Shown here one piece after another: positions 46,740-59,356 of a stretch of DNA of 64,000 nt. Positions within the stretch are counted from its first letter, which is position 1; every line of letters begins with the position of its first letter. The translations under genes were made by a program, and so were the position numbers. The DNA lies in contig NC_052618.1 in NCBI RefSeq assembly GCF_016545825.1, positions 5,385,398-5,449,397 on the forward strand. Reading direction: 5' to 3'. The notes below the pieces were generated by a model. It was not told the DNA's origin. It did no database searches and saw only the letters and a program-made list of their open reading frames with translations. The DNA is from Eucalyptus grandis. Its lineage: Eukaryota > Streptophyta > Magnoliopsida > Myrtales > Myrtaceae.

Positions 46740-48870
46740 CTTCCTCTCAAGGAATTCCATCTTTTGTGCAAGTCTTCCTTTCAACGGGCTTCTCGGACCG
46801 GCAGGAGGGCCGATAGTGAACCCGAAGAATCTCATCCTTCAAATCAGTGGATCCTATACACCAGCCCGACATCCCCTTTGTGCGCGGCGTAGACGGGCGA
46901 AACGAAGGACGCGAGCGACGGCATTTGGAATCCGAAAGGCGGCGATGAAGTGGGAGAGAATAGAACGAAGCAAGAATCGACAAAACGTATTCTGGAATGA
47001 ATCGAAACTGGGCTCGGAAGTTCAATCGGATAGGAAACGACCCTGATGGAGGAAGACTTGGTGAAGAATGAAGATGGACATAGAGAAAACGATGCATGGC
47101 GAAGAACTTGACACACGGAGTTTCCTGGTCATTGAATGTGCTGCGTCCTCTGAGCAGAAGGTGTTCGTTGAATTGCGCTTAGAGAGACAGAGAAAGTGAA
47201 ACGATTCTGTAACAACAGACGGAGGAACGAAGATCGCACCATAAGAAATATCCATGGACAGCCGGTTCCTCGCTAACATTCGGGCGATCATGATATATGT
47301 CAGATCGACGGTCGTACTTATCACCAGGTCATTTCATCTTTGATTCGATTCTAGAATTAATTTCGACATGTTTTGACTTCGTCTGTTGATATCTGTTTCC
47401 ATTCGTTTTTCTCCAATTCTCTCTTGCCGTCTTCCAAAGATCCATTGCCGTCGGTTGCACTGTGGAGGAGGGATCGAGTTTGCAAGGAAGGTGCTCGATG
47501 GAATGACGAATTACATCTCTTCTGCAAGTCTTCCTTTTGACCGATTTCTCGTGGGCACTCTATATTTTCCCTTCGTCTCTTTTTTTTTTCTTTTTTTTCC
47601 TTTTTTTTTTTTTTTTCAACACTTTATTTCCTTCTCATCCAAAGAACCACCATCGGCTTCACCTCGTTTGTCCCGTTTTCCCCACAATCCCCACGCAAAA
47701 TCCAAATCATCTCCATCCGCTGCTTCGCTCCTTTTTGTTCTTCGTCGTTTTCTCTTCGTGCTCACCGCCGCCAATCTTCACGCTTGGCATATCGTCTCGG
47801 ATGATGATGACGACCCAGATTGGCCTCGGCTGCCGCGGTCGATGAAGCGAGGCCGGACCGGCGGGGGAGCCGAGAGCGAAACCCGAAGAATCTCATCCTT
47901 CGAATCGGTGGATCGTATCCAGATGATCATCCATCCAACCTCAGCCTTGGCAATCGGATAAAACTCTTGTAAACAGTGAACACACCACTCAGCATCCCCT
48001 TTGCGCGCGGCGTAGATGGGCGAAACGATGGAATTGAAAGACGGCGATGAAGTGGGAGCGGAACAGAACGAAGCAAGAGTCAACAGAACGTATTTTGGAG
48101 TGAATCGGAATTTGACTTGGAAGTTAAATCGGACATGAAACGGCCCTGATGATGGTTCGGCGGCGATGGCCACGTGAGCTTGAGATGGCCCGGCGACAGA
48201 CATGGGTAAGGACAGGAAAAGCGACGACTCGAATCAGAGTGGCCACGACTCGAATATGGAATCTGATGGTGTGCTTCACCGTGGGCATGATCTGAATTGG
48301 TGGAGATGAATCAGGGGAATCCAGAGCCAGCGAGAGAGAGAGAGAGAGAAGATGCAAAAAAAATCTGGTCGGACAAAATCTAGAGAGAGAGAGTCCAACC
48401 GCCAACGGAGCACCCACCAGCGATTCATCGAGACTGAGTTCTCTGACGATTGTTACTTCCAGCACCGACCAGAAGCACAAACAGCGTCGCTACCGGTTCG
48501 AAGATGCCAGCCGCCGTGCAACCACGACAGCGGAACTTGACCATGGAATTTCCTTGATCAACAGTCACAATTACCGGAACGTTCCATCTCTGGGACGTTT
48601 CGCTTTTGTTTTCTCCCATCCTCTTGCTGTCTCCCAAATTTCCATTGCCGTCGGTTGTGCTTTGGAGGAGGTATCGAGTTCTTGCAAGGAAGAGAGAGAG
48701 AGAATCGGCGAGCTTTATCCGGTGGCGAGAGTGAGTTCTGAGAGCGCCGGGATGTTGCCGATTCTAAGGCGAAAAGCCACTGCTGGAGGCTCGGACGCTG
48801 TGTCTGTCGAGAGACAGCATGCGGAAGAGTTGTGCCGCAGCAACGCAAAGACGCCAGCATATTTGCTTTG
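46740..48870. repeat. GC-rich repeated DNA, at least two copies
   Basis: 46,740-47,050 and 47,830-48,150 share an ordered series: 'aagaatctcatccttc(a/g)aatc(a/g)gtgga', 'catcccctttg(t/c)gcgcggcgtaga(c/t)gggcgaaacga', 'ggcgatgaagtgggag', 'gaacgaagcaagaatc/gtc' and 'gccctgatg'. A second module, 'ccattgccgtcggttg(c/t)(a/g)ct(g/t)tggaggagg', occurs at about 47,442 and 48,640. Many overlapping frames are open on both strands, but none matches between copies as protein. Its make-up resembles the GC-rich segment in the NLR introns, though no direct match was found. Confidence 0.5.
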
Positions 48871-48899
48871 TCATGCATATCAACATTTAATTAATATGA

Positions 48900-49320
48900 A
48901 AAAAAAAAAAATAAAAAATCCCAAAGCCCTTCACATGTGAAGAAACTGACAAACTTCAATTTGCGCCCACATGCGAAAAGACTGATCACGAAATCTTCAA
49001 GAAATCAAAAAAGAGACGATGAAAAGAACCTGATGTAAGTTCACCGGAGCTTGTAAAATCATGGTTGCGCCTTGAAATTCAGACTTGTTGTATGGCACAA
49101 GGGAAGTGTATTCGATGTTACTACCATTTACAATTCTAATGGTCAGGTTGAGCCACCTGAAATCTTATAGAAGCACGTTCAAGACCATTCCATCCATTGG
49201 AACAAAACTCATGCTTTTATCTATTTTGCCGAAGCAGAAGCAGAATTCAGCCTAGCAATTCTGTATGTTCGATTCTCACCAAAAGTGAACTAAAAGCAAT
49301 GCTTCCTTTGCTGCATCGTA
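48900..49320. other. spacer, no supported gene
   Basis: AT-rich DNA downstream (minus-strand sense) of the next REM unit. Confidence 0.4.
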
Positions 49321-49324
49321 TTGC

Positions 49325-49615
49325 ATAGTATTATTATACACTCAAGTCTTATCAGTGGTTCCAAAGATGGATACTCTGAACACAACATCGTCCCTTTCAA
49401 TAAAGCTCGAACACATGCGTCTTCCACCTTCAGAGAAGTCTCGTGAATGCAGCCCAACAGGCAGATGACTTTCCATGATGTTCGTGGCTGATGAGCTTCA
49501 ATGGCCATGATTTGTCTTGAAATATGAGAGCCACGGTCTGCGGGCTTTTCTTAATGTGTCTTTGGGAATGAACCAGGAACTCTCTGCTCAAGTAGACATT
49601 TCGCAATTTTGTCAT
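49325..49615 (-). pseudogene. REM-type B3 domain exon (degenerate)
   Basis: The minus strand reads YLSREFLVHSQRHIKKSPQT, VALIFQDKSWPLKLIS and ACWAAFT, shifts to ETSLKVEDAC, shifts again to VFEL and again to FIERDDVVFRVSIFGTTDKT. All parts of a B3 domain are present in order with at least three frame breaks. Confidence 0.65.
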
Positions 49616-50112
49616 CACAATGAAGAAAACAACCAATGATTTATGAGGAAGACAGTATGAGGTTGCTTTATGTGATTTAAATCCAAGAGTTGTCATTATC
49701 ATGAGGATCTTACCACATTGTTTTTCTTTAGATGTATTAACCTCACTGCAATTTCAGAGAAAGGATAATCGAGTGTAAATTTGCTGCCCGGTTTGAGAGC
49801 TCTGCACAAGCCCCGCTTTTTCAGCTTACCTGTGGCAGTCGCAAACAGAACAAGAAGAAAGCTTTTGCATTTTAGGCGTATTCTATTCCTGTTATGTAAA
49901 ACTCACATCTGCCGACATAGCAACCCTAAAATCAATTGATCTGAGTCTTACTAATGGTCTAGCTTCCTAAGGCCTATATGCACACCAATACGATTCTCAG
50001 CACAATCAAATCTGATATGACCAGCTCGGTTTGTTTCCATTATTTATGAGATCCTCCAACACAAGCATATTCACACACGGGAGAACTATAGACAGAGAAA
50101 CACTACAACAGT

Positions 50113-50890
50113 GAATTAGCTCTAACACAGTTTCTCTTAGCCTAACGATGTGGAGAGTTCCTGCATAAAATTCGAATCAAACACAAGAACAATACAGTCA
50201 TGGGGAGAATCTGCTAATATATTAAGATTCACACCCGGAAAATCTCATGATGAGCAGTTTGAACTTCTGTCCCTCCCCATACTTTTTGCTAACGAATGTG
50301 CATGGGAACTGCCATGATCTTTGCAAACCTGATCAAATTCCATTGCCATACAAAGCTGGGGACACTTGGCTGAATGCAATTCATCCCCAAGACTTCAAGC
50401 TCAACCGAAACATCATGGCAATCCCCGGCACATTTAGTCCTAACACATACATATGCTCACACGGGAGATCTAGAGACAAAGAAACACTAAGAGAATGAAT
50501 TAGCTCTAACACAGTTTCTCTTAGCATTAACTCTAATGCAGTTTCTCTTAGCCTAATGACATGGACAGTTCCTGTACGGTATTCGAATCAAACACAAGAA
50601 CAACACACACAAGGGGAGAATTAGCTAATATATTAAGATTCACACCCTGGAAAATCTTGTGATGAGCAGTTCAAACTTTTGTCCCTCCGCAAACTCTGCT
50701 GATGAATGTGCATAGGAATCGCCATGAACTTTGCAAACCTGATCAAATTCCATTTCCATGCAACACTGAGGACACTTGGCTGAATGCAATTCATCCCCCT
50801 AGACTTCAAGCTCGACTGAAACATCACAGCAAGCAAAGGCATCTTCCACTTTCAGCAAGACAATTCCACAATTGCTGAGGCTCGGTTCCT
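50113..50890 (-). repeat. ~387-bp tandem duplication with a coding-like stretch
   Basis: 50,113-50,499 and 50,500-50,890 are tandem copies ('aattagctctaacacagtttctctta' at each start). On the minus strand the second copy has an open stretch, DELHSAKCPQCCMEMEFDQV, CKVHGDSYAHSSAEF and EGQKFELLITRF. The first copy repeats it with a frameshift (DELHSAKCPQLCMAMEFDQV). An extra 20 bp duplicated at about 50,500-50,555 shows local slippage. The product is not recognised; the position between REM B3 exons suggests a REM-gene exon. Confidence 0.55.
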
Positions 50891-51454
50891 CACATTGACA
50901 TTGATTGATGGATATTCTATCTCGATCATCCTTTCATCAATTACAGTGACATGGAAAATGGAGTCCCCTCCAGATTAGAAGACCAAAAATTGGCCCCCAC
51001 AGTAGTGCTCTGCAAATTCATTCCAATCCTTTGCTAGCCAAACCATCTCATCACATTTTTCCAATTCCACAGGCCAAATAATTGCACCATTGTCTCAAAA
51101 GCATCCTCTCGAACCTTTTTGGTATTCCCTGTGGAAAAATAAAACCCACAATCTTAATAAGCCTATGAGACCTGATTTCAAATTCAAAACGAAGAACAAC
51201 ATAACAAGAATGCATAAACCAAAAAGGACATCTTGAAGCACATACTTTTCGGTTCATTCAGATTTGGAATGTGGCATTAATGAGTGTGCATCTAGATTAT
51301 GATCAACCTCATAAAACCCAATCGGCATAGAAGTACACTTCATTGATTCCTGATTCCTCAAGACTATATAAAGGAGTTATTTTTTGGAATACTAAATTCA
51401 TTCTGGACCAGCAAAAGTGACAATTCCAGAGTTCATCTCGATCAATGTAAATCA

Positions 51455-51730
51455 AGTCCTAACCAGCACTAGTGAATATGTAGACTCTGAACACAAAATC
51501 ATCCCTATCAATGGGTTTCTACATGTAGATAACTTTCTCTTGCAAATGTGGGCCAAGTAGTGAAAAAGAATGCCCCCAACCCCCCCCCCCCAAAAAAAAA
51601 AAAAAAAATCTAATCTACAACTCCTTGCCTTCACCATCCATGACCTATCTGAATACCTGAGAGTCACAATTTGCTTAATTTCCTGAATATGTTGCTTGAT
51701 GAATTGAACAGGAGTAGACTGCCCATCTAC
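51455..51730 (-). pseudogene. REM-type B3 domain exon with homopolymer expansion
   Basis: Counterpart of 14,795-15,060. The minus strand reads TLRYSDRSWMVKARSCRLD, then runs into a T-then-G homopolymer stretch (51,579-51,608 on the plus strand: C11 followed by A16). It resumes in other frames with REVIYM, a stop, and PIDRDDFVFRVYIF. The block A copy has only a short A7-C6 stretch at the same point. Confidence 0.65.
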
Positions 51731-52734
51731 ATGGTTGAAAAACCAACATATGGTGAAGAACAGACCAAGACATAAGCATGCCCTAATGAGGGAATCAAAT
51801 TATACACAACGTGAGTTTTAGGCATTACTTGCTAGTTTCAAGAGTTTAATCGACAGTAAACCATATAACGAAAGCCATTAATCCAAAGTCAAGGTCAAAT
51901 CTATGCTTCCAGAATGCAATAGGGTACACATTTAGAAGAAGCCTTCCAGGTCCTAAATATATTTAAAAAATATCAATTTCAGCCACACAATCACAATCAC
52001 AGGGGAAAAAGCAAATAAATTGATAACTGGAACATGGATAGAATTGATAATTTAAACTTAAGCTGTTTGATTCTTTCAAGCACAGCTCAAATAAGGTTTT
52101 ATCAAACTATCGGTTCAATTTGACAAAGTAAAATCATCTTTTTTCCCCCAAATCTGATTAATATAACAAAATACAACAGTATCTTCCATTTGAAAACAAA
52201 ATTATCAGTCATTAGATCTACAATGAAATTTCAGAATCATACCAAGCCACCCCTTTATCTATTAGGTCTTTCTCTTTATTTATGGAGGCAGCAACATTCT
52301 TTGCAATTTGCTTGACCATATCAATTAGTCTCCTGGTGTGATTTACATATATATTCAAATTTACAGCATTGAATAACATTGTCCAATTTCTCCATATTAG
52401 AGAACTTGGATTCTATTCTTAAGACGCATCAGCAATTACTTTTCCAACAGCATCTATCCAAAAAAAGATAAGAAGAAGATGATTGTTATCTTTTCGAACC
52501 TTCAACCACCAGCTATATCCCAATAACTGTCCTTTCATCTTTTTCCCTACTTCAATTACTCCAGTGTTAAGATATTTATACCCGGTTTTAAGCATACACC
52601 CATGGACACTTCAAGGAAAATAACATATCATGCAATATACCACACAATGAAGTAAACTTGGAAATACACTAGAGTATAAACAAAGATCTAAACAGCATTG
52701 ATGTATTTGATTTTCAGACATTGCCACTCTGAGT

Positions 52735-52905
52735 CAATAAGCGTGAGATCATACCAAGCCATACTTAACATAAGAGGGCCTCCTCATCACCATGAAAAAG
52801 GGATGCTCCATTGGAAAATTTGTCAGCTGATTTAGAGCAGTGAGAGGCATTGGACGCATGGGACCATAATAAAGCAGCTCAGGATGCCTCAATTTGAGGC
52901 AATTG
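52735..52905 (-). pseudogene. REM B3 linker exon (open)
   Basis: The minus strand reads LRHPELLYYGPMRPMPLTAL, NQLTNFPMEHPFFMVMRRPS and YVKYGLV, then a stop that would be intronic. This is the uninterrupted version of the exon broken at 16,080-16,235. The exon itself is intact, but the B3 exon that follows it (51.45 kb) is not. Confidence 0.65.
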
Positions 52906-52924
52906 AGGGCCAGGGACAGACTCT

Positions 52925-53820
52925 ATACCAAGGAATCCAGTGAGAAATCCAGCTTTAGCTGCTATAGCAAGAAATTATAAATGTAAATTCAGCTTCATCA
53001 TCCTCATATCCCTAATCCTCTACAAATGTCAATTGCACATGCCTCGCGATTTTACCACGCAAAATCTAGTGCAATTCAAGAAGTGCAAGGGCATACCAGA
53101 TTCTTCAATCATATCAGACGCTGTGCAAGAAAAAGACAAGAAGCTTTACTACTTCAGTGCATACATCCCCAACCAAAACACTAGTCGAGGTTGTTTTTCT
53201 TCAAGTGCACCATGCATATCCACATCTTCTACACATGATTCTACTTGCATCGACATCATCTCCCATCTCCCGCAGCCAATGAAACGAAGCACATGCCTTC
53301 CATGACTATCCTAGTTGCATCGACTTCAAAAAGGACGAACAATTGACCAATGGGACCACCTAACTCTAGATGTATACACTATCCAAAACCTTATCATACT
53401 AAGTACCACAGGCCGTGAAAGCCTTATGTAGTGGATGCACATCTAAGAGGACGACTTTATCCTTTTCAACAGTAGAAGCTCGGAGTCACACCCTTCTCTT
53501 TTCACAAAAACCGTTCCCCCACCAAAAAAGATGAACACCGGGAATTCCCTCCCATTGACTAGACATGCAGTATGCAAAAGTGAAATAGGCAAGAATCAAA
53601 TTCAAATATGGTCAGCAGAAACTACTCTTCGAAAGGAACCGAATGAAAACTGAAGCTAATTCCATGCTATGCTCTAGATAAAAGAAGAGGCAGACGATGA
53701 GGGTGCCCCAAGTCAAGAGCAAAACGAACCCATAGAAGAAGAACGCTCGTAACTGCGCCTGGATTCGATCACAAGAGGATGGCGAGCGAAGCAGCAAGAG
53801 AGACGGTTCTGTGAAGAGGC
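52925..53820. other. ~0.9-kb segment present only in block B
   Basis: Block A runs straight through at about 16,240-16,265; block B has this extra stretch. Frames of 121 codons (+) and 85 codons (-) occur without family motifs; the minus one has a hydrophobic stretch (FFFYGFVLLLTWGTLIVCLF). No terminal repeats or target-site duplication were found. It may equally be a deletion in block A. Confidence 0.5.
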
Positions 53821-53821
53821 A

Positions 53822-54848
53822 GGTTAAGCACACTTCATTAGTTTGACTTGCCATGAAAAGATTTAGCATAAATTGGAAACAAATTTAATCCTTGCAGCAT
53901 CTCGTAACCAATCAAGAACAAGAAACAGGGCTTCAAAAAAAAATTATTCTAGAATTTGAAAAGAACAACGACAAAGAGAGTTATGCAAGCAGAAACAAAG
54001 ACACGTTAAACCGCAAGAAATTCCCATGAGGATGAGCAGTTCGGACTATATTGAGAACAAGTCGTAAAAGTGGCTCCCTCATATTTTTGACAAGGCATGG
54101 AATTCTCTCTGAATATTTTCAAGTTTCATGATGCTTGAGAGATATCTCTCCCTATATCATCTCCATCGATGAGAGCTCAAACACGCAGAATTGTCCTACG
54201 CAGACGCGTTTCTCTCTCCAATGCTCGCGAGGAAAGCACGGAAGATGTGGATTTAGGGGCAATAAAATTGCTAGTTTGAAGAATAGAGCCCTAGCTGAAG
54301 AAGAAGAAGAAGAAGAAGAAGAAGAAGAAGAAGAAGGGGAGGATTGAGGAAGGTCTCTACGAAACCAACTTCCGGCTTCAAACTAATTCACGCGCAATAA
54401 GACACCAAAATCAGAAGAACTTACAAGTTTGCTTGGTTCAAGGGCGGAGAGGAGAGAGAGTATGATCTTCTCTCCAGCGACGGCGATGACGATAACACTT
54501 CATCTGGTTGAATCTCCCTCTCCCTCTCCTACTTGGCTCTGCTCCGCTAAGTGTAGCAGCTTCGCTTCTCTCGGTCCTGGCATTCCCGACGCTTCGTTTG
54601 ATGCCTATGGTGTCAAGAAGGAGAAGGAGAACCCTGCTTTGCTTCCTGCTGTTCAGTGAAGAAGGAGGCGAGATCGATCGATGGATAGGGTTGATGATGA
54701 TGCTGACCAGACGTTCTCAATAATAGAAAAGTTACAAAAAATGAAAAATTTTAAAAACTTACGGTGCTGCCAAAAAGAAGAAAATAGAGAAAGAGAATGG
54801 ACGGGAGAATGACGTCAATTGGATCTTACCAATTCTATGTGAATTGAT
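53822..54848. other. REM/NLR-B intergenic region
   Basis: Counterpart of 16,260-17,300. It contains a (GAA)n run at about 54,296-54,336. A 66-codon plus-strand frame starts at the ATG at 54,462 (ends NPALLPAVQ). The matching block A sequence does not keep that frame, so I treat it as leader sequence rather than a gene. Confidence 0.45.
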
Positions 54849-55684
54849 TTATGCTGCTAACTTTTGTATGGTTGTATTGAGATCATCACCCTCCTCCCAG
54901 TCCCCTTCCCCCTTGTATCTGAACAATGACACATCATATAGTTTTGGTGTGCTTATCGTACCCTTAGAAAATGTCTTCATCTTTGAGCACTCTTCTACTT
55001 CGATACTCCATAAGGATGGAAACCTGAAAATGCAACTCGGGATAGAAGAGAAGCATTCTAGGTTTGGCAAATTTTGAAGTGTCAACTCATCAAGATTCCC
55101 AAAAGAAATCACTTTTCCTTCTTCGTCTCCATCATGTGCCACTATTTCTTTCATTCTTTTGCATCCTATTATGGTCATGTAACTGAGATGCACCAAATTT
55201 GTGACAATTGAAACAGTTACTAGATGTACCAATCCAAAGGAATTCTTCACCACTAATGTCGTTAGATTCTTGAAGGATGTCACGGTCGGAAATATTGTTG
55301 TCAAACAAGGACAATCCCAAACCTCAAATGTTTCGATGCTCTGAAGACTTTTCAACACTAAAGAGCCTTATCTCCATACACTCTTTAGGTTGTGTAGCTT
55401 GTTTAACTTAAGTTCTTCTAAACTTTCAAGCACCGGATGTTTACCATTATCAACAAGTCCTTCGTCCAGGAATATATCTTCAAAGGAGCTACAGAAAACC
55501 TCAAGGCTTTGTAGATTCTGAAACCTCTCTAGGAGGAACTTGAGAGGAAAAGCAGCCTTTTCATCATGAAAGCATGCCAATGTTAGTGCTTTTGGCTTGC
55601 CAAAGATGTCCTCTGAAAATTTCTGTCTTGTATCATCTGAATATTGTTATCGACTAATAAAAGTTTCTCAAAGTTGGGAAAGTC
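54849..55684 (-). pseudogene. NLR-B terminal LRR exon, frameshift and nonsense
   Basis: The acceptor GACAG|GACTTTCCC is at 55,684 and the natural stop at 54,851-54,849 (DDLNTTIQKLAA). It has one lost base near 55,620 (T run) and a TAA at 55,368-55,370 where NLR-A has Glu. LRRs are otherwise as in A: LQSLEVFCSSFEDIF, LEELKLNKLHNLKSVW, IETFEVWDCPCLTTIFP, LTTLVVKNSFGLVHLV. It keeps the Trp codon (SLWSIEVEEC) that is a stop in A. Confidence 0.8.
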
Positions 55685-56612
55685 CTGTCAAATTGCCATT
55701 ACAACAAGAGAAGTAAATTCAACAAAATTTCGGCAATAAATCATGTGTTGTAAAAAGTAAACCTATTTAGGTGATTCACATGGAAGGTGGCCATCTTCTT
55801 AAAGTTTATTATATCTCAAGAATCCTATACTCAAGTCTCAAGCTTTTAAAGTCTCAGGTAGAGTTTGGTCTGGTCAAGTGGATAGAGTGACTCTAAATTC
55901 AAGATCTCTGTAGCTCACCAAATTCATCTTTTGTTAGGAATATCTTATCTTGTCAACAAAAAAAAGTCATCTTTGGAATCTTATGTAACAAGATGCATTC
56001 AAGATGCTACTAAAACATATAGGTTCCATGAACTTAGAAGTATGCTTAAGATATAAGAAACATCTTGTGTTGTTCGCAAACTTATAGGAAAGGGATTCTA
56101 GTTTACTATAATATTATAACAAGACAACTGGACGACTATGCAGTGCATCAGTGTATTAAAAAATACAGTAGAAAATACTACATTAAGGTACTGATGTTAT
56201 TTTTGTTTTGAAAAAAAATTGTTTGAATTGATTTTTTTAGTGCTTGTAGAAGATGAAATAGAGAAGAAAAGTTTAAATGAGCAACACGTGTCAATAATGG
56301 AGAGGACCTCTTGTCAAATTCTTATTGATGTTCCCAAGGAGCACCTTTAGGTTAGATTAGGAATATATTTTGTTGTCAATAGAATACTGTAAATATTTGT
56401 GTAACTCTAGGTAATGGAATAACTTATGCATGTCCACAAATGAAAGTATACGTAAGATATTAGAAATATCTGAATGTTGTCGACAAACTAATAGGTAAGG
56501 GAGATCGTGTTTTCTATAACATTATAACATGGCATGATATGCAATGGATATGATATTAGTGACTGCTTTAAGGAGCAAAGTAGAAACTAAGGGAGAGTAA
56601 CTATAATCATAC

Positions 56613-57098
56613 CCTCTCAAATGAAGAGTGTGCTTCTTGATCTGAAAGGTCATGTTGATCATCTCTATGAGCCCAACTGTTCATGGATGCCACAAAGGAT
56701 AACATATTCAGCTCGTCACAGTGAGTCACTCGTAATTCCTCCAATAATGGCCAATTCAAAGTGGGCAAGTTAGGACAGAAGCTCCTAAGTCGCGGCATGT
56801 CATGTAACACCAAAGAGTTTAGTTTTGGGAAAAGATCTGTAGTAGTATTGGAGCGTGGAGTGTCATCCCCACTAGCAATTATTTCCTCGATCTCACAAGA
56901 CTCGACTTGAAGTTTGTCGAGTTGGGTTAAGCTCGTAGCCACCCAATACGGAAACAAATTTTCAAGGCTCTTACAGTTCCGAACCTCCACTTTCCATAAA
57001 CAATCAAAAGTCAGAGTTTCTTGAGGACCGTCAATCCATATTTTGCTTAAATTGTCCATGTGGGAGAGATCCATCCACCAAAGTTTAGGAAATTGTAC
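56613..57098 (-). pseudogene. NLR-B LRR exon (open, 162 codons)
   Basis: The acceptor GCAG|GTACAATTTCC is at 57,098 and the donor GAGAGG|GTATGA at 56,613; 486 nt, no interruption. It reads VQFPKLWWMDLSHMDNLSKI, WKVEVRNCKSLENLFPYWVA, TSLTQLDKLQVESCEIEEII and LNSLVLHDMPRLRSFCP. This is the intact counterpart of the exon broken in NLR-A. Confidence 0.75.
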
Positions 57099-57289
57099 CT
57101 GCCATATTGAGAAAAAAAAATGACACAAGGAATGTGATTGCATTGAGTTATGACCTTAAAGAAGGAATTTCCAGACTTCCCTCGTTCTCACAAATCATGA
57201 GAAGTCAAGATTTTGTTAGTGACATAAATAGGGAGGGGCTGATTGATGCTTTTGTACAAGTTGACTTATGACTAAGGCCAAGGATATTG

Positions 57290-57720
57290 CATTGCAACAA
57301 GCATGAAATTATAAATGCATTTATAAATTAATAGTATATTCAGCATCGACTTTTTGAGTGGCTTAATTGACGATTAAGGGTTCGTAGATTTTGGAGTAAC
57401 AAGACAATGTTGACTTTTCTTGATTACTCAGCAAATCATAAGGATAACTTAAAAGTCCAAGAATTAGGCAGATAAGCCCTATGCACATGGAACTTGGGCT
57501 CGTTCAAACGGTTACTAAGCAGGTCTCCCAAATTCTCATTTTGTACCTTTCAGCTTCATCCTAATCCCCCCCTCCTTAGTCCTTATTTATTTTTATTTTT
57601 TTATAGTAGCTCTTGTGTCACGATCGAGAGAGAGAGAGAGAGAGGGAGGGAGGGGGGGGAGAGGGCTATTTCCAATTGGATGCAAGAGCATCTAAAGCAT
57701 AAGAAAACCTACAATGCAAA

Positions 57721-57754
<34 letters not shown>

Positions 57755-58395
57755 GAGAGCCCTCATATCTATGCGAAAACCTACAATGCAAAAGTGAGAG
57801 AGAGAAAGAAATGAGAGCCCCCTATTTATGCTGATGCATGAATGGAGCCATTGACTAAACATTAATGATAGCTCACTCAACTGTTTCTCTACGCAATCAA
57901 ATGAGGGCAAAGAGGGAGAAGAATAGAATATAAATCCTGCAAAACAATGTTGATGTCATGGAGGAGTAACAAGTTGTATTTTTGTAATGAATAAGCACAA
58001 AGACTGGCAAAAAATTTAGGGAGCTTGCTAGGCAGTCCAATAGAACTATTGAAAGGAGCAACATTTATATTCATTGATACAGACTGAAAATTTCCGTTGG
58101 TTATGTTTTAGATTTGTTTGCAGGTGCAAAGAACTTATTTATACTAAATAGCAGTTAACATCCATAACAATTAGAGAAAAGTAAGGGCATGGTGATGATG
58201 AGCCAGTTAACTAAGGATATGAATAGCAGGTGCAAAGAACTTAAGCAATGTATTGTATGTATTGAAGAAGGAATGGATGAAACTAATGCTTGGCTCAACA
58301 TTATTTCCTCTATTTACTATGAGCACTGCTACTTATTTATACTAAATTGCGAGCAGTACTTATGAATCTTCTATTTAATACAATTCACTAAAGAG
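57290..58395. other. ~1.1-kb segment present only in block B
   Basis: Absent between 19,735 and 19,757 in block A. It contains (GA)n runs at about 57,627-57,646 and 57,724-57,751 and a tandem of 'aaaacctacaatgcaaaagtgagaga'. No coding frame is supported. No clear terminal inverted repeats or target-site duplication. Confidence 0.5.
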
Positions 58396-59356
58396 GAGTC
58401 ATGAAATTTATATGGCGAACCGGATATTAAAAAAATATGGTAACTTTAATTGTTCACAACCTTTTCCTTTTTAATGTATGGAAAATAATAGGCATGGGTA
58501 ACATAACAACTTGAATAAATAACACAATGTTATGATCTCAGCAAAAGCAATTTGGTCAATTTACAAGTTTTACATTGAACCATTACTAACATCCTTCAAA
58601 TAATATTTACTCATATTTGAGGTGGAAAAATAAAAGTAGAATCTTGTGTCGTACCAAGTGACCCACCCCTTGGCAAAAAGTGGGTGTGCACCCGCTGATC
58701 GCATTTTGTTTGTATGGAGAAAATCAAGAGTGTTTTTTTTTTACTACATCATGACCTCTGACAAATTGTCCATTGAAAAGCAAGTATTGATATTTTTCAT
58801 TTTGTTACAACATGGTTAATGCAATTACGACTTGTAACCAAAAAAAAAAGAATGACTTTCTACACTTCCTTAAATCTATCAATATTCTTAATTGAGGATT
58901 TTGATGAGTCTTTGAAATTATTTGATAATGTGGGAGAAATCAATTATTATAAGATAGCTCATATTTGACACTAAAATGAAATTAATGCTATCACAACTTG
59001 TCACTACCAAAAGATCATATGACAATTTTCATATTTCCCCAAATTTATTAGTATTGTTGATTGAGTGTTATAATGACTTTTTGAAATATTCTTAGAATGT
59101 GGGGCTAGGTATTATAGAACAACTTATACATGCAAATGACATTATAAATAAATAATTAGTGATAACTCTTACAATTAAAAAGTAAACAACTGTGTAGATA
59201 CTTGTTATAATTAAACATTCTACTCACATAAAACAATAGAAAGAATTGCGTAAAAGTAGTAGAATAAATATAAAAACATTTCCTCCATCAGGAAAAAAAA
59301 AAAACAAAACTTTTATGGAATCTGTAATAAAAAATGATATCGTGCATTTTCAAGTG

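Noticed and set aside
47386..47961. 191-codon plus-strand frame
   Set aside because: Dominated by a poly-T-derived Phe run and repeated GC-rich DNA; not conserved in the sister copy.
52940..53305. 121-codon plus-strand frame
   Set aside because: No domain, signal or splice context; it lies in a segment absent from block A.
54462..54659. 66-codon frame with a transit-peptide-like N-terminus
   Set aside because: The homologous block A sequence (16.8-17.1 kb) does not keep the frame; treated as leader sequence.
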